DNA of 64,000 nucleotides, taken from Bacillus sp. DTU_2020_1000418_1_SI_GHA_SEK_038 (GTDB taxonomy: Bacteria; Bacillota; Bacilli; Bacillales; Cytobacillaceae). Under the pieces are notes generated by a model, which searched no databases, was not told the origin of the DNA, and saw only the letters and a program-made list of their open reading frames with translations. Made by a program: the position numbers and the translations under genes. The DNA is taken from the NCBI RefSeq assembly GCF_032341175.1, contig NZ_CP135435.1:558001-622000 (forward strand). Reading direction: 5' to 3'. Positions 56,524 through 64,000 of the stretch are shown here, in pieces. Position 1 is the stretch's first letter, and each line of letters opens with the position of its first letter.

Positions 56524-57456
56524 TTATTTTTCAGTTAAAGCTCTTGTAAGTCCAGGGACGATTTGTTTCTTACGGGAAACAACGCCTTTTAATAGGGCAC
56601 GGTTATTTTCAAGCTTTACGTTATAAGCCTCTTCCACTGCCTTTGTTTCGTTTCCAACAGCGATGGCAACGGAATCATTGTTTAAAATGTCCGTAAGAAC
56701 GAAAAGGAATAAATCTAATTCCTTGCTTTTAACAACTTCAGATAGCTTTGCTTCAAGCTCGTCCTGGCGGCTTAGAACGTCATTTAGATCGACAGCATTT
56801 ACTTGAGCAATTTCCGTTTTGTAATTGCCCATTTGGAATTCCTTAGCGTCAAGCGTGATCAGTTCATCAATCGTTTTATCACTAAGGTCTGCACCTGCCT
56901 TAAGCATAGCTAAACCATAATCCTCAGCATTGACTCCAGCAATATCTGCCAGCTCGCGTGCTGCTGCCACATCTTCCTCTGTGCAAGTAGGAGATTTGAA
57001 CAATAAGGAATCAGAAATAATCGCTGAAAGCATTAATCCAGCGGTTTCTTTGCTGATTTCTACAGCGTTTTCCTTATAGATTTTCTTTAAAATAGTTGCA
57101 GTGCAGCCGACCGGCTCAGCACGGTAATAAAGCGGGTCGCTCGTTTCAAAGTTGGCGATGCGGTGATGGTCAATAACTTCAAGAATTCTTACATCACGAA
57201 TATCATCAGCACTTTGTTGGAATTCGTTGTGGTCGACAAGAATGACTTCACTGACTTCCTTGGATACGGCTTCCACAAGACGCGGTGCCTCAACCTTGAA
57301 AGTATCAAGCGCAAATTGAGTTTCAGCATTTACTTGTCCTAAGCGGATCGGTTCTGCCTCTACACCTAATTTTGTTTTTAATTCTGCATACGCTATAGCA
57401 GAACAGATCGAATCTGTGTCAGGGTTTTTATGACCGAATACAAATACTTTTGACAT
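56524..57456 (-). CDS. ppaC: Manganese-dependent inorganic pyrophosphatase
   Basis: 310 residues, family II (DHH) pyrophosphatase. [27 protein letters not shown] and the DHH motif [10 protein letters not shown] are intact, with a C-terminal DHHA2 domain ending [21 protein letters not shown] precedes the ATG. Hydrolyses pyrophosphate from biosynthesis. Minus strand, against the general direction. Confidence 0.97.
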   Translation of the reverse strand: MSKVFVFGHKNPDTDSICSAIAYAELKTKLGVEAEPIRLGQVNAETQFALDTFKVEAPRLVEAVSKEVSEVILVDHNEFQQSADDIRDVRILEVIDHHRIANFETSDPLYYRAEPVGCTATILKKIYKENAVEISKETAGLMLSAIISDSLLFKSPTCTEEDVAAARELADIAGVNAEDYGLAMLKAGADLSDKTIDELITLDAKEFQMGNYKTEIAQVNAVDLNDVLSRQDELEAKLSEVVKSKELDLFLFVLTDILNNDSVAIAVGNETKAVEEAYNVKLENNRALLKGVVSRKKQIVPGLTRALTEK

Positions 57457-57607
57457 AATCCTTCTCCTTGGATAAATAGAATAATTGCATGAAAGCCTGT
57501 TGTTATTTTACCATATATGCAACAGCAGAAAAAATCAACTTTCGAAAAAATAAAGGGATATAATTAAATATAGAGAAAGTATTAATAAAAGTTGGGAGGG
57601 CAGGCAG

Positions 57608-58357
57608 ATGGGAAGTATAGCGGTTATTTCGGATATTCACGGGAATGTAACGGCACTTGAAGCAGTCATGGACAATATTAAATCCAGAGGGATCCAAACC
57701 ATATTCTGTTTAGGGGATCTCATTGGCAAAGGCCCAAACTCGCAAAAATCGGTTGAACGAATTAGAGAGAGCTGTGAGGTCGTTGTGCTCGGGAATTGGG
57801 ATGATTTTATCCAGAGACCGGTTGAAATAGACGAGGTGAAATGGCACCAGGACCAGTTAGATAAGGATGCCCTGAACTATCTTAGTTCCTTGCCATTCCA
57901 TCATGATTTTTATATGAGCGGCAAATATGTCAGGCTTTTTCATGCTTCAGCGAAAAGTGTGTACCACCGGGTTGTTCCAATGAGAGATACATATGAAGAA
58001 AAGCTTGCCATGTTTGATAATACGGAGAACATCAATCATAATGGGAAATTACCAGATGTCGTTGGCTATGGCGATATTCATGCTGCCCTTATCGAGCCTG
58101 TGAAACCTCAAAAGACACTATTTAATGCTGGAAGTGTCGGGAATTCACTTGATATTCCCCAAGCTACTTATACCATTCTTCACGGGGATTATCTATCTGA
58201 CAGGACTGCTCCTTTTTCAATTGAGATTGTCAGAATTCCATATGATGTTGAAAAAGAACTGTCCATAGCAAGGGAAATGGGGCTGCCTAATTTAGAGGCA
58301 TATGCACTCGAGCTGCGTGAAGCGAAATACAGAGGGCCATTCAAATCAAAGATATAA
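57608..58357 (+). CDS. Metallophosphoesterase family protein with variant motifs
   Basis: 249 residues, calcineurin-like fold. SDIHGN and GDLIGKGP are standard. The usual GNHD/E reads GNWDD, and the usual GHTH reads GYGDIH. FHAS supplies a middle His. Such variants occur in a Bacillota subgroup resembling YfcE-like enzymes, so it may still be active on a different substrate. Function unknown. GGGAGGG site. Confidence 0.85.
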   Translation: MGSIAVISDIHGNVTALEAVMDNIKSRGIQTIFCLGDLIGKGPNSQKSVERIRESCEVVVLGNWDDFIQRPVEIDEVKWHQDQLDKDALNYLSSLPFHHDFYMSGKYVRLFHASAKSVYHRVVPMRDTYEEKLAMFDNTENINHNGKLPDVVGYGDIHAALIEPVKPQKTLFNAGSVGNSLDIPQATYTILHGDYLSDRTAPFSIEIVRIPYDVEKELSIAREMGLPNLEAYALELREAKYRGPFKSKI

Positions 58358-58375
58358 CGATTATTTGAAAAAGAA

Positions 58376-58406
58376 AGCCGAATATTGGACGATCCAATAT
58401 TCGGCT
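58376..58406 (-). terminator. Terminator after plsY (minus strand)
   Basis: A perfect 13-bp stem, AGCCGAATATTGG with CCAATATTCGGCT. Reading the minus strand it is followed by TTCTTTTTC, so it ends plsY; read + it has no U-run. Confidence 0.9.
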
Positions 58407-58420
58407 GCAATGGAGTATTT

Positions 58421-59050
58421 TTATGCGCGTTTTGCATTATTTTTTGGCGGAATACGGTCATTCTTTAAATTTTTATCGTTAATTTTTGGTTCACGCCGAT
58501 GGAAATGATTATGAATATTAGATCTGTGAAGGAAAATCAATAATAATAGAAAAATAGAAAAAATAAGTTCATGCTCGCGGCCAGGTGTGAAAAAGGAATA
58601 GACGAGCAGAGTCAGGCCGACTGCTAGTGATCCGTAGTATACATATTTCGATATAAAGATAATAAAGAAAAAAGCAAAATAGGCAGCCAAAAACATCCAT
58701 ATATTCGCTACAAGAAGGACCCCTGCCGTTGTGGCAATCGCCTTTCCCCCTCTAAATCCCGCGAAAATTGGAAAGCAATGCCCCATAACAGCAGAGAGCC
58801 CAATTAGTAAGGAATCCGTTTCTACCCCTATTAAAGTAGGAAGAAAGGCGGCAAGAGCCCCTTTTCCAACATCGATAAGCAAGACGATGATAGCGGCTTT
58901 TTTTCCAAGAACCCTTAATGTATTTGTGGCGCCTGGATTATTGCTGCCGTGCTCGCGTATATCAATATTAAAAGCTAGCTTTCCAACAATAAGTGCAGTC
59001 GGAATGGATCCGATAAGATAGGCAACTACAAACAATAATATTGTCATCAT
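58421..59050 (-). CDS. plsY: Glycerol-3-phosphate acyltransferase PlsY
   Basis: 209 residues, five to six membrane segments. Uses acyl phosphate to acylate glycerol-3-phosphate. The three PlsY motifs are clear: AYLIGSIPTALIVGK, HGSNNPGATNTLRVLGKK and GHCFPIFAGFRGGKAIAT. ATG at 59050 has AAAGGATG 6 bases away; an upstream start (59089) has none. The C-terminal tail of about 30 basic residues (RREPKINDKNLKNDR...) is longer than usual. Confidence 0.95.
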   Translation of the reverse strand: MMTILLFVVAYLIGSIPTALIVGKLAFNIDIREHGSNNPGATNTLRVLGKKAAIIVLLIDVGKGALAAFLPTLIGVETDSLLIGLSAVMGHCFPIFAGFRGGKAIATTAGVLLVANIWMFLAAYFAFFFIIFISKYVYYGSLAVGLTLLVYSFFTPGREHELIFSIFLLLLIFLHRSNIHNHFHRREPKINDKNLKNDRIPPKNNAKRA

Positions 59051-59167
59051 ATCATCCTTTAACGGAAAATAGTGGGTGGTAATTCCCATGAATTTGGTAA
59101 AGTAATTATTTTTATCTTACCATGGATTGATTTCTGATTGTGCGGAAATTTTTTAGACAGGCTATTA

Positions 59168-59211
59168 TGTGATCTAAATCACTTATATCTCTATCAAAGA
59201 AATGATATCTT
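59168..59211 (+). promoter_or_regulatory. Fnr-like site and candidate class II promoter
   Basis: TGTGA-N6-TCACT (59168-59183) closely fits the Bacillus Fnr box. Its centre is about 42 bases upstream of the start expected from a TATCTT -10 at 59206-59211, the classical class II activation spacing. It is the only clear control site before the small gene at 59274. Confidence 0.55.
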
Positions 59212-59273
59212 AAATATAAAGAGATTTACACTATATATATGTGGGAAATATAGTTTAAGGGGGTAGGAGTTTG

Positions 59274-59465
59274 ATGACAGCAGTGATATTTTTTGTGATC
59301 GTCACCACCATTATCGCAATTATTACTACTATTATATTTATTACTAAAGGTGATCCTAATTACAGAAAATCAGCTAAACGGAATACAATGAATCTGACGA
59401 TTATATACGTGATAGCTACCATCCTATCATTAATTGCATTAGCTTTTTATATTTGGCTATTTTAA
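59274..59465 (+). CDS. Small two-helix membrane protein
   Basis: 63 residues: one membrane helix AVIFFVIVTTIIAIITTIIF, a charged loop KGDPNYRKSAKRN, then a second helix. ATG 59274 follows AAGGGGGTAGGAG. I do not recognise a family. The Fnr-like site upstream suggests expression when oxygen is low. Confidence 0.65.
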   Translation: MTAVIFFVIVTTIIAIITTIIFITKGDPNYRKSAKRNTMNLTIIYVIATILSLIALAFYIWLF

Positions 59466-59481
59466 TAAAATACATTTTTTG

Positions 59482-59518
59482 AAAACGCTTGGGAAAGCCA
59501 ATTTTCTAAGCGTTTTTC
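59482..59518 (+). terminator. Terminator after small membrane gene
   Basis: AAAACGCTTGG (59482-59492) with CTAAGCGTTTT (59506-59516), two mismatches near the loop, then T-rich. Confidence 0.82.
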
Positions 59519-59556
59519 TATGCCATTATATTTTTTCTAAAAAAATTACTTTTTAG

Positions 59557-59586
59557 TGTAGGGATAGAGGTCCTGTCTTTCGTCTA
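59557..59586 (+). promoter_or_regulatory. Possible ECF-type promoter
   Basis: CGTCTA at 59581-59586 matches the -10 of several ECF sigma factors. The -35 position (TGTAGG, 59557-59562) lacks the usual AAC. An autoregulated ECF promoter at this place would start transcription at about 59592. Confidence 0.4.
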
Positions 59587-59591
59587 TTAAG

Positions 59592-60167
59592 GTGGAAGCT
59601 GTCAGAAAGGGGGAGAGAGCGATTAGCGACCAAGTTCTAATCCAAAAAGTAAAAAGCGGCAATAACCATGCATTTCGGCTTTTGGTTGAAAAGTACCGCA
59701 ATGATTTGTTCCGGACCATCTACGCGGTATTAAGAAACCAAAAAGAAACGGAAGATGCCACACAAGAAGTTTTTATTAAGATTTACACCTCTCTCTCCCA
59801 ATATGAAAATCAAGGGTTTAAAACGTGGATAACGAGAATTGCAGTTAATCATGCAATTGATGTAAAGAGGAAGCAGAATCGGAGCCAAGAAGATATAATA
59901 GATGTGGCGGAAAATGAAATATTGAGGACTCGATGGGAAAGTGTAGAGGACGAGATTATACATAAAGAAAAAGTTTCCCGTGTTCGTGAAAAGCTCCATG
60001 AGCTGCCTGAAAATTATCGAAACGTCATTTACGATTTTTACATTGCAGATAAGACGTATCAGCAAATGGCTGCGGAACAAAATGTTCAAGTGAAGACAAT
60101 TGAGACAAAGCTTTACCGTGCCCGCAATTGGATGAAGAAGCATTGGAAGGAGGACGATTTTTCATGA
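59592..60167 (+). CDS. ECF-type RNA polymerase sigma factor
   Basis: Up to 191 residues. Region 2 has VEKYRNDLFRTIYAVLRNQKETEDATQEVFIKIY, and region 4 has LPENYRNVIYDFYIADKTYQQMAAE followed by VKTIETKLYRARNWMKK. GTG 59592 has no spaced ribosome site and may be the first transcribed base. A perfect AAGGGGGAG (59607-59615) lies 6 bases before ATT 59622, which would give ISDQVLIQKVKSGN, so an ATT start is possible. Directly followed by its anti-sigma gene. Confidence 0.88.
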   Translation: MEAVRKGERAISDQVLIQKVKSGNNHAFRLLVEKYRNDLFRTIYAVLRNQKETEDATQEVFIKIYTSLSQYENQGFKTWITRIAVNHAIDVKRKQNRSQEDIIDVAENEILRTRWESVEDEIIHKEKVSRVREKLHELPENYRNVIYDFYIADKTYQQMAAEQNVQVKTIETKLYRARNWMKKHWKEDDFS

Positions 60168-60637
60168 GGCATTATTCAATAGAAGAGTGGATGAAATACG
60201 TGAAAAATGAATTCAATCAAGACGTCCGCGAGGAGTATGAAAACCATCTTTATACTTGTGACCAATGCTTGGATTTATATCTAGAGGCGGTAACGGTGGC
60301 GGAAAGCGAATTGCCAGAGGTTGAGAATGATGTTGAATTTACTAATTCAATCATGGTGCAGATCGCCGAGAGTCATCCTCCTTCATTAAAGGTCGTGAAT
60401 AAGAGGAAGGAAAGCCGGCCTTTTTATCAAACAGCGATATTTCACTATACAGTCGCAGCGGCCATGACCATTTTACTAATGACAACTGGCGTTTTCCAGT
60501 CGATTACACAATATACAGTAAGTGTTCAAACACCAAGCTTCCAGGAAAAAAGGATATCGGTAACAGAAGGAATTGTAGACAAAACCTTCGCCTGGATGGA
60601 TTCGTTGGATAAAGATAGCAAGGAGGCTAATAAATAA
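60164..60637 (+). CDS. Zinc-type anti-sigma factor
   Basis: 157 residues. ATG 60164 overlaps the sigma stop and has AAGGAGGA 8 bases upstream. A cytoplasmic HxxxCxxC (HLYTCDQC, about residues 27-34) is the zinc anti-sigma signature. One membrane helix (YTVAAAMTILLMTTGVFQS) follows. The short extracytoplasmic C-terminus could sense envelope stress. Overlaps the next ATG (TAATG). Confidence 0.87.
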   Translation: MRHYSIEEWMKYVKNEFNQDVREEYENHLYTCDQCLDLYLEAVTVAESELPEVENDVEFTNSIMVQIAESHPPSLKVVNKRKESRPFYQTAIFHYTVAAAMTILLMTTGVFQSITQYTVSVQTPSFQEKRISVTEGIVDKTFAWMDSLDKDSKEANK

Positions 60638-61716
60638 TGAAAAATCCGATTATCGCGTTTTTATTGGGATTTTTTCCTGGTGGCGGTTTGTTATATTTAG
60701 GAAAAATACTTCGAGGCTTAGCCTATATGTTCGGGGAGTTGTTCCTGATTGCGATCACCTTTATATTGGGTGTTAATGGTGATGGTGATGTTGCAATATT
60801 CATCGTTTTTGCAGGGGTGTTTTTATATATCGTCAATCTGGTTGATACAGGAATTTCAGCATCTAGGCTGTTAAATCGCAAGGAAGTCATGCCTGTCGAA
60901 TCTGGTTCGGCAACAAGTGAAATGGAGTATGAACGGTTTCGGACGATTCTATTATCCTTTATTCCCGGTGTAGGGCATTTTCAACTCGGCTTAATGAACC
61001 GCGGGATTACCTTATTAATTGCTTTTATGGGCTTAGCCATTATGGTGTTTTTTGTGGCAATATTGACCCATAGAGAAGAATTCTTAATTTTTTGGGCGAT
61101 ACTGCCTGTCATTTGGGTGTACGGATTTTTTGATGCCATTCAGCAATTAAATAAGAAGCAGCGTGGTGAACAGCTTATAGACCGCACCATCTTAGAAGAT
61201 TTCGAATCCCGAAGAGAGGAAGGGAAGAAAAGTAAAGCCATCGCTACTTTATTTTCCGTCTTCCCTGGAGCCGGCCATCTATATCTAGGCTTGCAGCGCC
61301 GCGGAATTCAATTAATGGCAGCGTTTCTGTTTTCCATCTATATTTTGGACGTATTAAGATTAGGTATTTTCTTATTTTTAATTCCAATTATATGGTTTTA
61401 CAGCTTTTTCGATGGTTTACAAAAGGCTTCTAAATATGAAGATGAACCGCTTGAGGACACGCCAATCATTTCCTACTTATTTAATCATCAGAAATGGATC
61501 GGCATTGGTCTCGTGCTCCTTGGCCTGTATTATTTAACAACGAATATTCTTCTGCCTGTTCTATCACCAATGCTAATGAATGCGATCAATATCGATATTC
61601 GCTATTGGTTCGAGCGCTATTTCCAAACAGCAGTTGTCTGTATTCTCTTAATTGGCGGGGGCTTGAAGCTGCTCACGGGGAAAAAGGAGAAGAAAATAGA
61701 GGTAACAGAAGAGTAG
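60637..61716 (+). CDS. Polytopic membrane protein with three PGxGHxYLG repeats
   Basis: 359 residues, about ten membrane segments. Three internal repeats open with FFPGGGLLYLGKILRG, FIPGVGHFQLGLMNRG and VFPGAGHLYLGLQRRG, each followed by two or three helices. This resembles TM2/DUF5683-type modules. Functional partner of the sigma/anti-sigma pair is suggested by overlap with the anti-sigma stop. Precise family not known to me. Confidence 0.8.
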   Translation: MKNPIIAFLLGFFPGGGLLYLGKILRGLAYMFGELFLIAITFILGVNGDGDVAIFIVFAGVFLYIVNLVDTGISASRLLNRKEVMPVESGSATSEMEYERFRTILLSFIPGVGHFQLGLMNRGITLLIAFMGLAIMVFFVAILTHREEFLIFWAILPVIWVYGFFDAIQQLNKKQRGEQLIDRTILEDFESRREEGKKSKAIATLFSVFPGAGHLYLGLQRRGIQLMAAFLFSIYILDVLRLGIFLFLIPIIWFYSFFDGLQKASKYEDEPLEDTPIISYLFNHQKWIGIGLVLLGLYYLTTNILLPVLSPMLMNAINIDIRYWFERYFQTAVVCILLIGGGLKLLTGKKEKKIEVTEE

Positions 61717-61726
61717 AGGGTCAATG

Positions 61727-61834
61727 GTACCCGTTCGCGTGGGTAAGTACGAGGGCAGGGAATCAGATAGCGATCTAGGTGCCCGTTTATGTGAAAAAAA
61801 GCGAGGGGAGGCATCAGATAGCGATTCCAGTAAC
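61727..61834. repeat. Two-unit 51-bp repeat
   Basis: GGTACCCGTT (61727) and GGTGCCCGTT (61778) start two units, 51 apart. ATCAGATAGCGAT recurs at 61762 and 61813, also 51 apart. It is the shortest array in the window, in a 183-base gap of an otherwise tight unit. Confidence 0.75.
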
Positions 61835-61899
61835 TACTTGCAAGAAAAATACTTTAACCCAAACCCATCCATAGTTTAAAAAAGAAAGGTGGTTATCTA

Positions 61900-62826
61900 A
61901 TGAGGACCTGGCGTGTTGGGACTTTTTCTATGGGAGCTTCACTCCTTTTGCTCGGAATATTTCTTCTTTTATCACAGATCTTTGGCTACAAGCTATTACA
62001 TGTCATGATGTCATGGTGGCCCATTATTTTAATCGTTCTTGGCATTGAAATTTTAGTCTTTTTACTTTTAACAAAACAGGAGAAGCCTTTTTTGAAATAT
62101 GATTTTCTCAGTATTTTCTTTGTTGGGGTGCTAGGAACCGTTGGAATTGGATTTGCGATCATTAGCTCCACAGGGCTCTTGGAAAAACTGAATGATGTTT
62201 TGCAAAGAGAAGAGCGGACCTTGGAGCTTCCAGGCTTTGAGCAGAAAATTAGTGACAGCATTAAAAGAGTAGTAATAAATGCGGAGCGTTCCCCTCTTAC
62301 GATTGAGGGTTCAAGCGAGAGCGAACTAGCGATATTTGGTACCTATCGTGCACTGTCAGGAAAAAACGAAGAACTGGTTTCTAAATCAGAGGATTACGTT
62401 TCGATTACCGAAAAAGGGGATACCCTTTATATAAGCTTTAAGGGATTGCCTAGTGAATCTGTAGGGCCATTTGACAGGTTCGCAAGTTTATCTGCCACTA
62501 TACTTATTCCTAGCAACGTAAAACTTGAGGTGAATGGAAATGATAACTCCATTACTCTCAAACCGCGTTCCCTTATGAGTGATTGGGCTGTTGACCGCGT
62601 TTCCCATCTTTCAGTCCAAATTCAAAACTCGAGCAATGTAAAAGTTACTGCATCAGGGGTGCGGGAAATTCAAGGCGACCTTGAAAAATGGAACATTACA
62701 AAAGAATCGGTGCAGAATGAATATGCAGATTCCGTCATTAAGCAAGCAACCTACCAAACTGGGAAAGGAAGTCACCAGCTTCAGATTTTAAATAGTTATC
62801 AGGTGAGTTTAAATACAGTCGAGTAG
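61900..62826 (+). CDS. LiaF-like membrane protein with toast-rack domain
   Basis: 308 residues. Four N-terminal membrane helices, with WWPIILIVLGIEILVF (DUF5668-type), then a beta-helical extracytoplasmic or cytoplasmic domain rich in ITEKGDTLYISFKG and VNGNDNSITL strands (toast-rack style). Such proteins accompany envelope-stress regulators. Likely part of the ECF regulon. AAAGGTGG site. Followed by a terminator. Confidence 0.8.
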   Translation: MRTWRVGTFSMGASLLLLGIFLLLSQIFGYKLLHVMMSWWPIILIVLGIEILVFLLLTKQEKPFLKYDFLSIFFVGVLGTVGIGFAIISSTGLLEKLNDVLQREERTLELPGFEQKISDSIKRVVINAERSPLTIEGSSESELAIFGTYRALSGKNEELVSKSEDYVSITEKGDTLYISFKGLPSESVGPFDRFASLSATILIPSNVKLEVNGNDNSITLKPRSLMSDWAVDRVSHLSVQIQNSSNVKVTASGVREIQGDLEKWNITKESVQNEYADSVIKQATYQTGKGSHQLQILNSYQVSLNTVE

Positions 62827-62844
62827 TCTTTATTACGAAATGCA

Positions 62845-62872
62845 GGTACCCGGATAATCTGGGTATCTTTTT
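62845..62872 (+). terminator. Terminator after the LiaF-like gene
   Basis: GGTACCCGGAT (62845-62855) with ATCTGGGTATC (62857-62867), wobbles included, then TTTTT. The tip opens to a small loop. Confidence 0.82.
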
Positions 62873-63066
62873 CAAATGGTCAGCATTTATTAGTATTAGA
62901 GAGCGGGATAATTAAGCTTGTATATTGGGAATAATGGATTCATGCATTTAGGTTTATTTTCCGATTAGGCAAAAAATTGATATGTTCATGCCTTTTCGAT
63001 ATTATGTTAGAGGGAATAAGAAAAAACGGATGAAACAACTAAAAGTTGAATAATAGGATGATGGGT

Positions 63067-63999
63067 ATGAAAAGAGCAAGAATAATTTATAATCCAACTT
63101 CCGGTCGGGAAATTTTCAAAAAACATTTGGCGGAAGTGTTGCAGAAGCTTGAAATAGCTGGCTATGAGACCTCTTGCCATGCGACAACAGGCCCAGGTGA
63201 TGCCACAAACGCAGCACGAATTGCTGTAGAACGTAAATATGACCTTGTGGTAGCCGCTGGGGGAGATGGTACGATTAATGAGGTCGTTAATGGACTGGCA
63301 GAACAAGCATACCGACCGAAGCTAGGAATTATACCTGTAGGAACGACTAATGATTTTGCAAGAGCCCTTCATATTCCAAGAGACATTGAAGCGGCAGCGG
63401 ATATTATCGCTAAAGGTGATACAATCCCTGTTGATATTGGACGGATTAATGATAAGTATTTTATAAATATTGCTGGTGGGGGCAGGCTGACAGAGCTTAC
63501 TTACGAAGTGCCAAGCAAGCTGAAAACAATGCTCGGGCAGCTCGCCTATTATTTAAAAGGGATTGAAATGCTTCCATCCATTCGATCAACGGAAGTGAGT
63601 ATTGAGTATGATGGAAAGCTTTTTGAAGGAGAGGCGATGCTTTTCCTTGTTGGGTTAACCAATTCAGTCGGGGGATTTGAAAAGCTCGCTCCAGATTCAT
63701 CGATTAATGATGGCCTGTTTTCCTTATTAATTTTGAAAAAGACAAACCTGGCTGATTTTATCAGAATTGCTACATTGGCAGTCCGCGGTGAGCATATTAA
63801 TGATCCGCAGGTTATTTATACACAGGCTAACCGGATAAAAGTGCAGTCAAGTGAAAAACTGCAGCTAAATCTCGATGGCGAATTCGGCGGATTGCTGCCA
63901 GCTGAATTTGTGAATCTCTATCGCCATTTAGAAGTCTTTGTTCCGATTGATCAAATCCGTGACGAAGACCGCCCGCGGGATTGGGAAAGTTCTATATAA
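63067..63999 (+). CDS. dgkB: Diacylglycerol kinase
   Basis: 310 residues. MKRARIIYNPTSGREIFKKHL at the N-terminus is nearly identical to B. subtilis DgkB. The nucleotide motif VVAAGGDGTINEVVNGLA and GTTNDFARAL are intact, and NLDGEFGG forms part of the active site. Recycles diacylglycerol from teichoic acid synthesis into phosphatidic acid. ATG 63067 is preferred over ATG 63058 and 63061 because AGGATGATGG then serves as the ribosome site. Ends one base before the window end. Confidence 0.95.
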   Translation: MKRARIIYNPTSGREIFKKHLAEVLQKLEIAGYETSCHATTGPGDATNAARIAVERKYDLVVAAGGDGTINEVVNGLAEQAYRPKLGIIPVGTTNDFARALHIPRDIEAAADIIAKGDTIPVDIGRINDKYFINIAGGGRLTELTYEVPSKLKTMLGQLAYYLKGIEMLPSIRSTEVSIEYDGKLFEGEAMLFLVGLTNSVGGFEKLAPDSSINDGLFSLLILKKTNLADFIRIATLAVRGEHINDPQVIYTQANRIKVQSSEKLQLNLDGEFGGLLPAEFVNLYRHLEVFVPIDQIRDEDRPRDWESSI

Positions 64000-64000
64000 A

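Overview
The window looks like a chromosomal segment from a low-to-mid G+C, endospore-former-type Bacillota of the family Bacillaceae. The 16S rRNA reads like the Bacillus/Neobacillus/Cytobacillus group, and gene order follows Bacillus subtilis closely: yeaC-yeaD-yebA-guaA-pbuG, yebE-yebG-pur operon, then yerA-yerB-yerC-pcrB-pcrA-ligA-camS, gatCAB and dgkB. Nearly everything reads on the + strand, including a tRNA-less rrn operon, which suggests the leading strand. Family assignments are from memory of protein families; no searches were run.

Layout. (1) 1-2.7 kb: the 3' end of a polymorphic toxin with an LHH nuclease tip, its SUKH-type immunity gene, frameshifted leftovers of what look like displaced toxin tips, and an orphan immunity-like gene. 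(2) 3.3-9.8 kb: a lipoprotein with a transglutaminase domain, then a MoxR ATPase / DUF58 / membrane transglutaminase operon. (3) 9.8-13.4 kb: guaA and pbuG, each behind a guanine-type riboswitch with a terminator. (4) 13.5-19.0 kb: the 16S-23S-5S operon. (5) 19.5-33.1 kb: yebE-yebG and the purine operon purEKB-SQLF-MNHD behind a PurR-type operator and a third guanine riboswitch. (6) 33-46.7 kb: small membrane genes, adenine deaminase-like yerA, yerB, yerC, pcrB, pcrA split by a complete group II intron, ligA and camS. (7) 46.9-57.5 kb: rocA, aceA, yueI, gatCAB, a thioredoxin-like gene, a nitronate monooxygenase-like gene and ppaC. (8) 57.6-64 kb: a metallophosphoesterase, plsY, a small membrane gene behind an Fnr-like site, an ECF sigma / zinc anti-sigma / membrane protein unit, and dgkB.

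Two themes stand out. First, at least seven intergenic arrays (about 2.7, 19.0, 33.3, 37.3, 48.6, 51.0 and 61.7 kb) have different unit sequences but almost the same period of 51-53 bp, exactly 52 in the best one. Most units hold two small dyads. Several arrays share cores, and two are the same family in opposite orientation. This is the best candidate here for an undescribed genetic element. Second, the de novo purine operon appears to be eroding or altered. purC is absent from its usual place between purB and purS. PurQ has Ser where the catalytic Cys belongs and has lost its other signature residues. PurL, PurF and PurH carry changes in motifs that are normally near-invariant. The purF-purM junction has been invaded by repeats and a terminator-like hairpin. 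Salvage and interconversion genes (guaA, pbuG, yerA) look intact.
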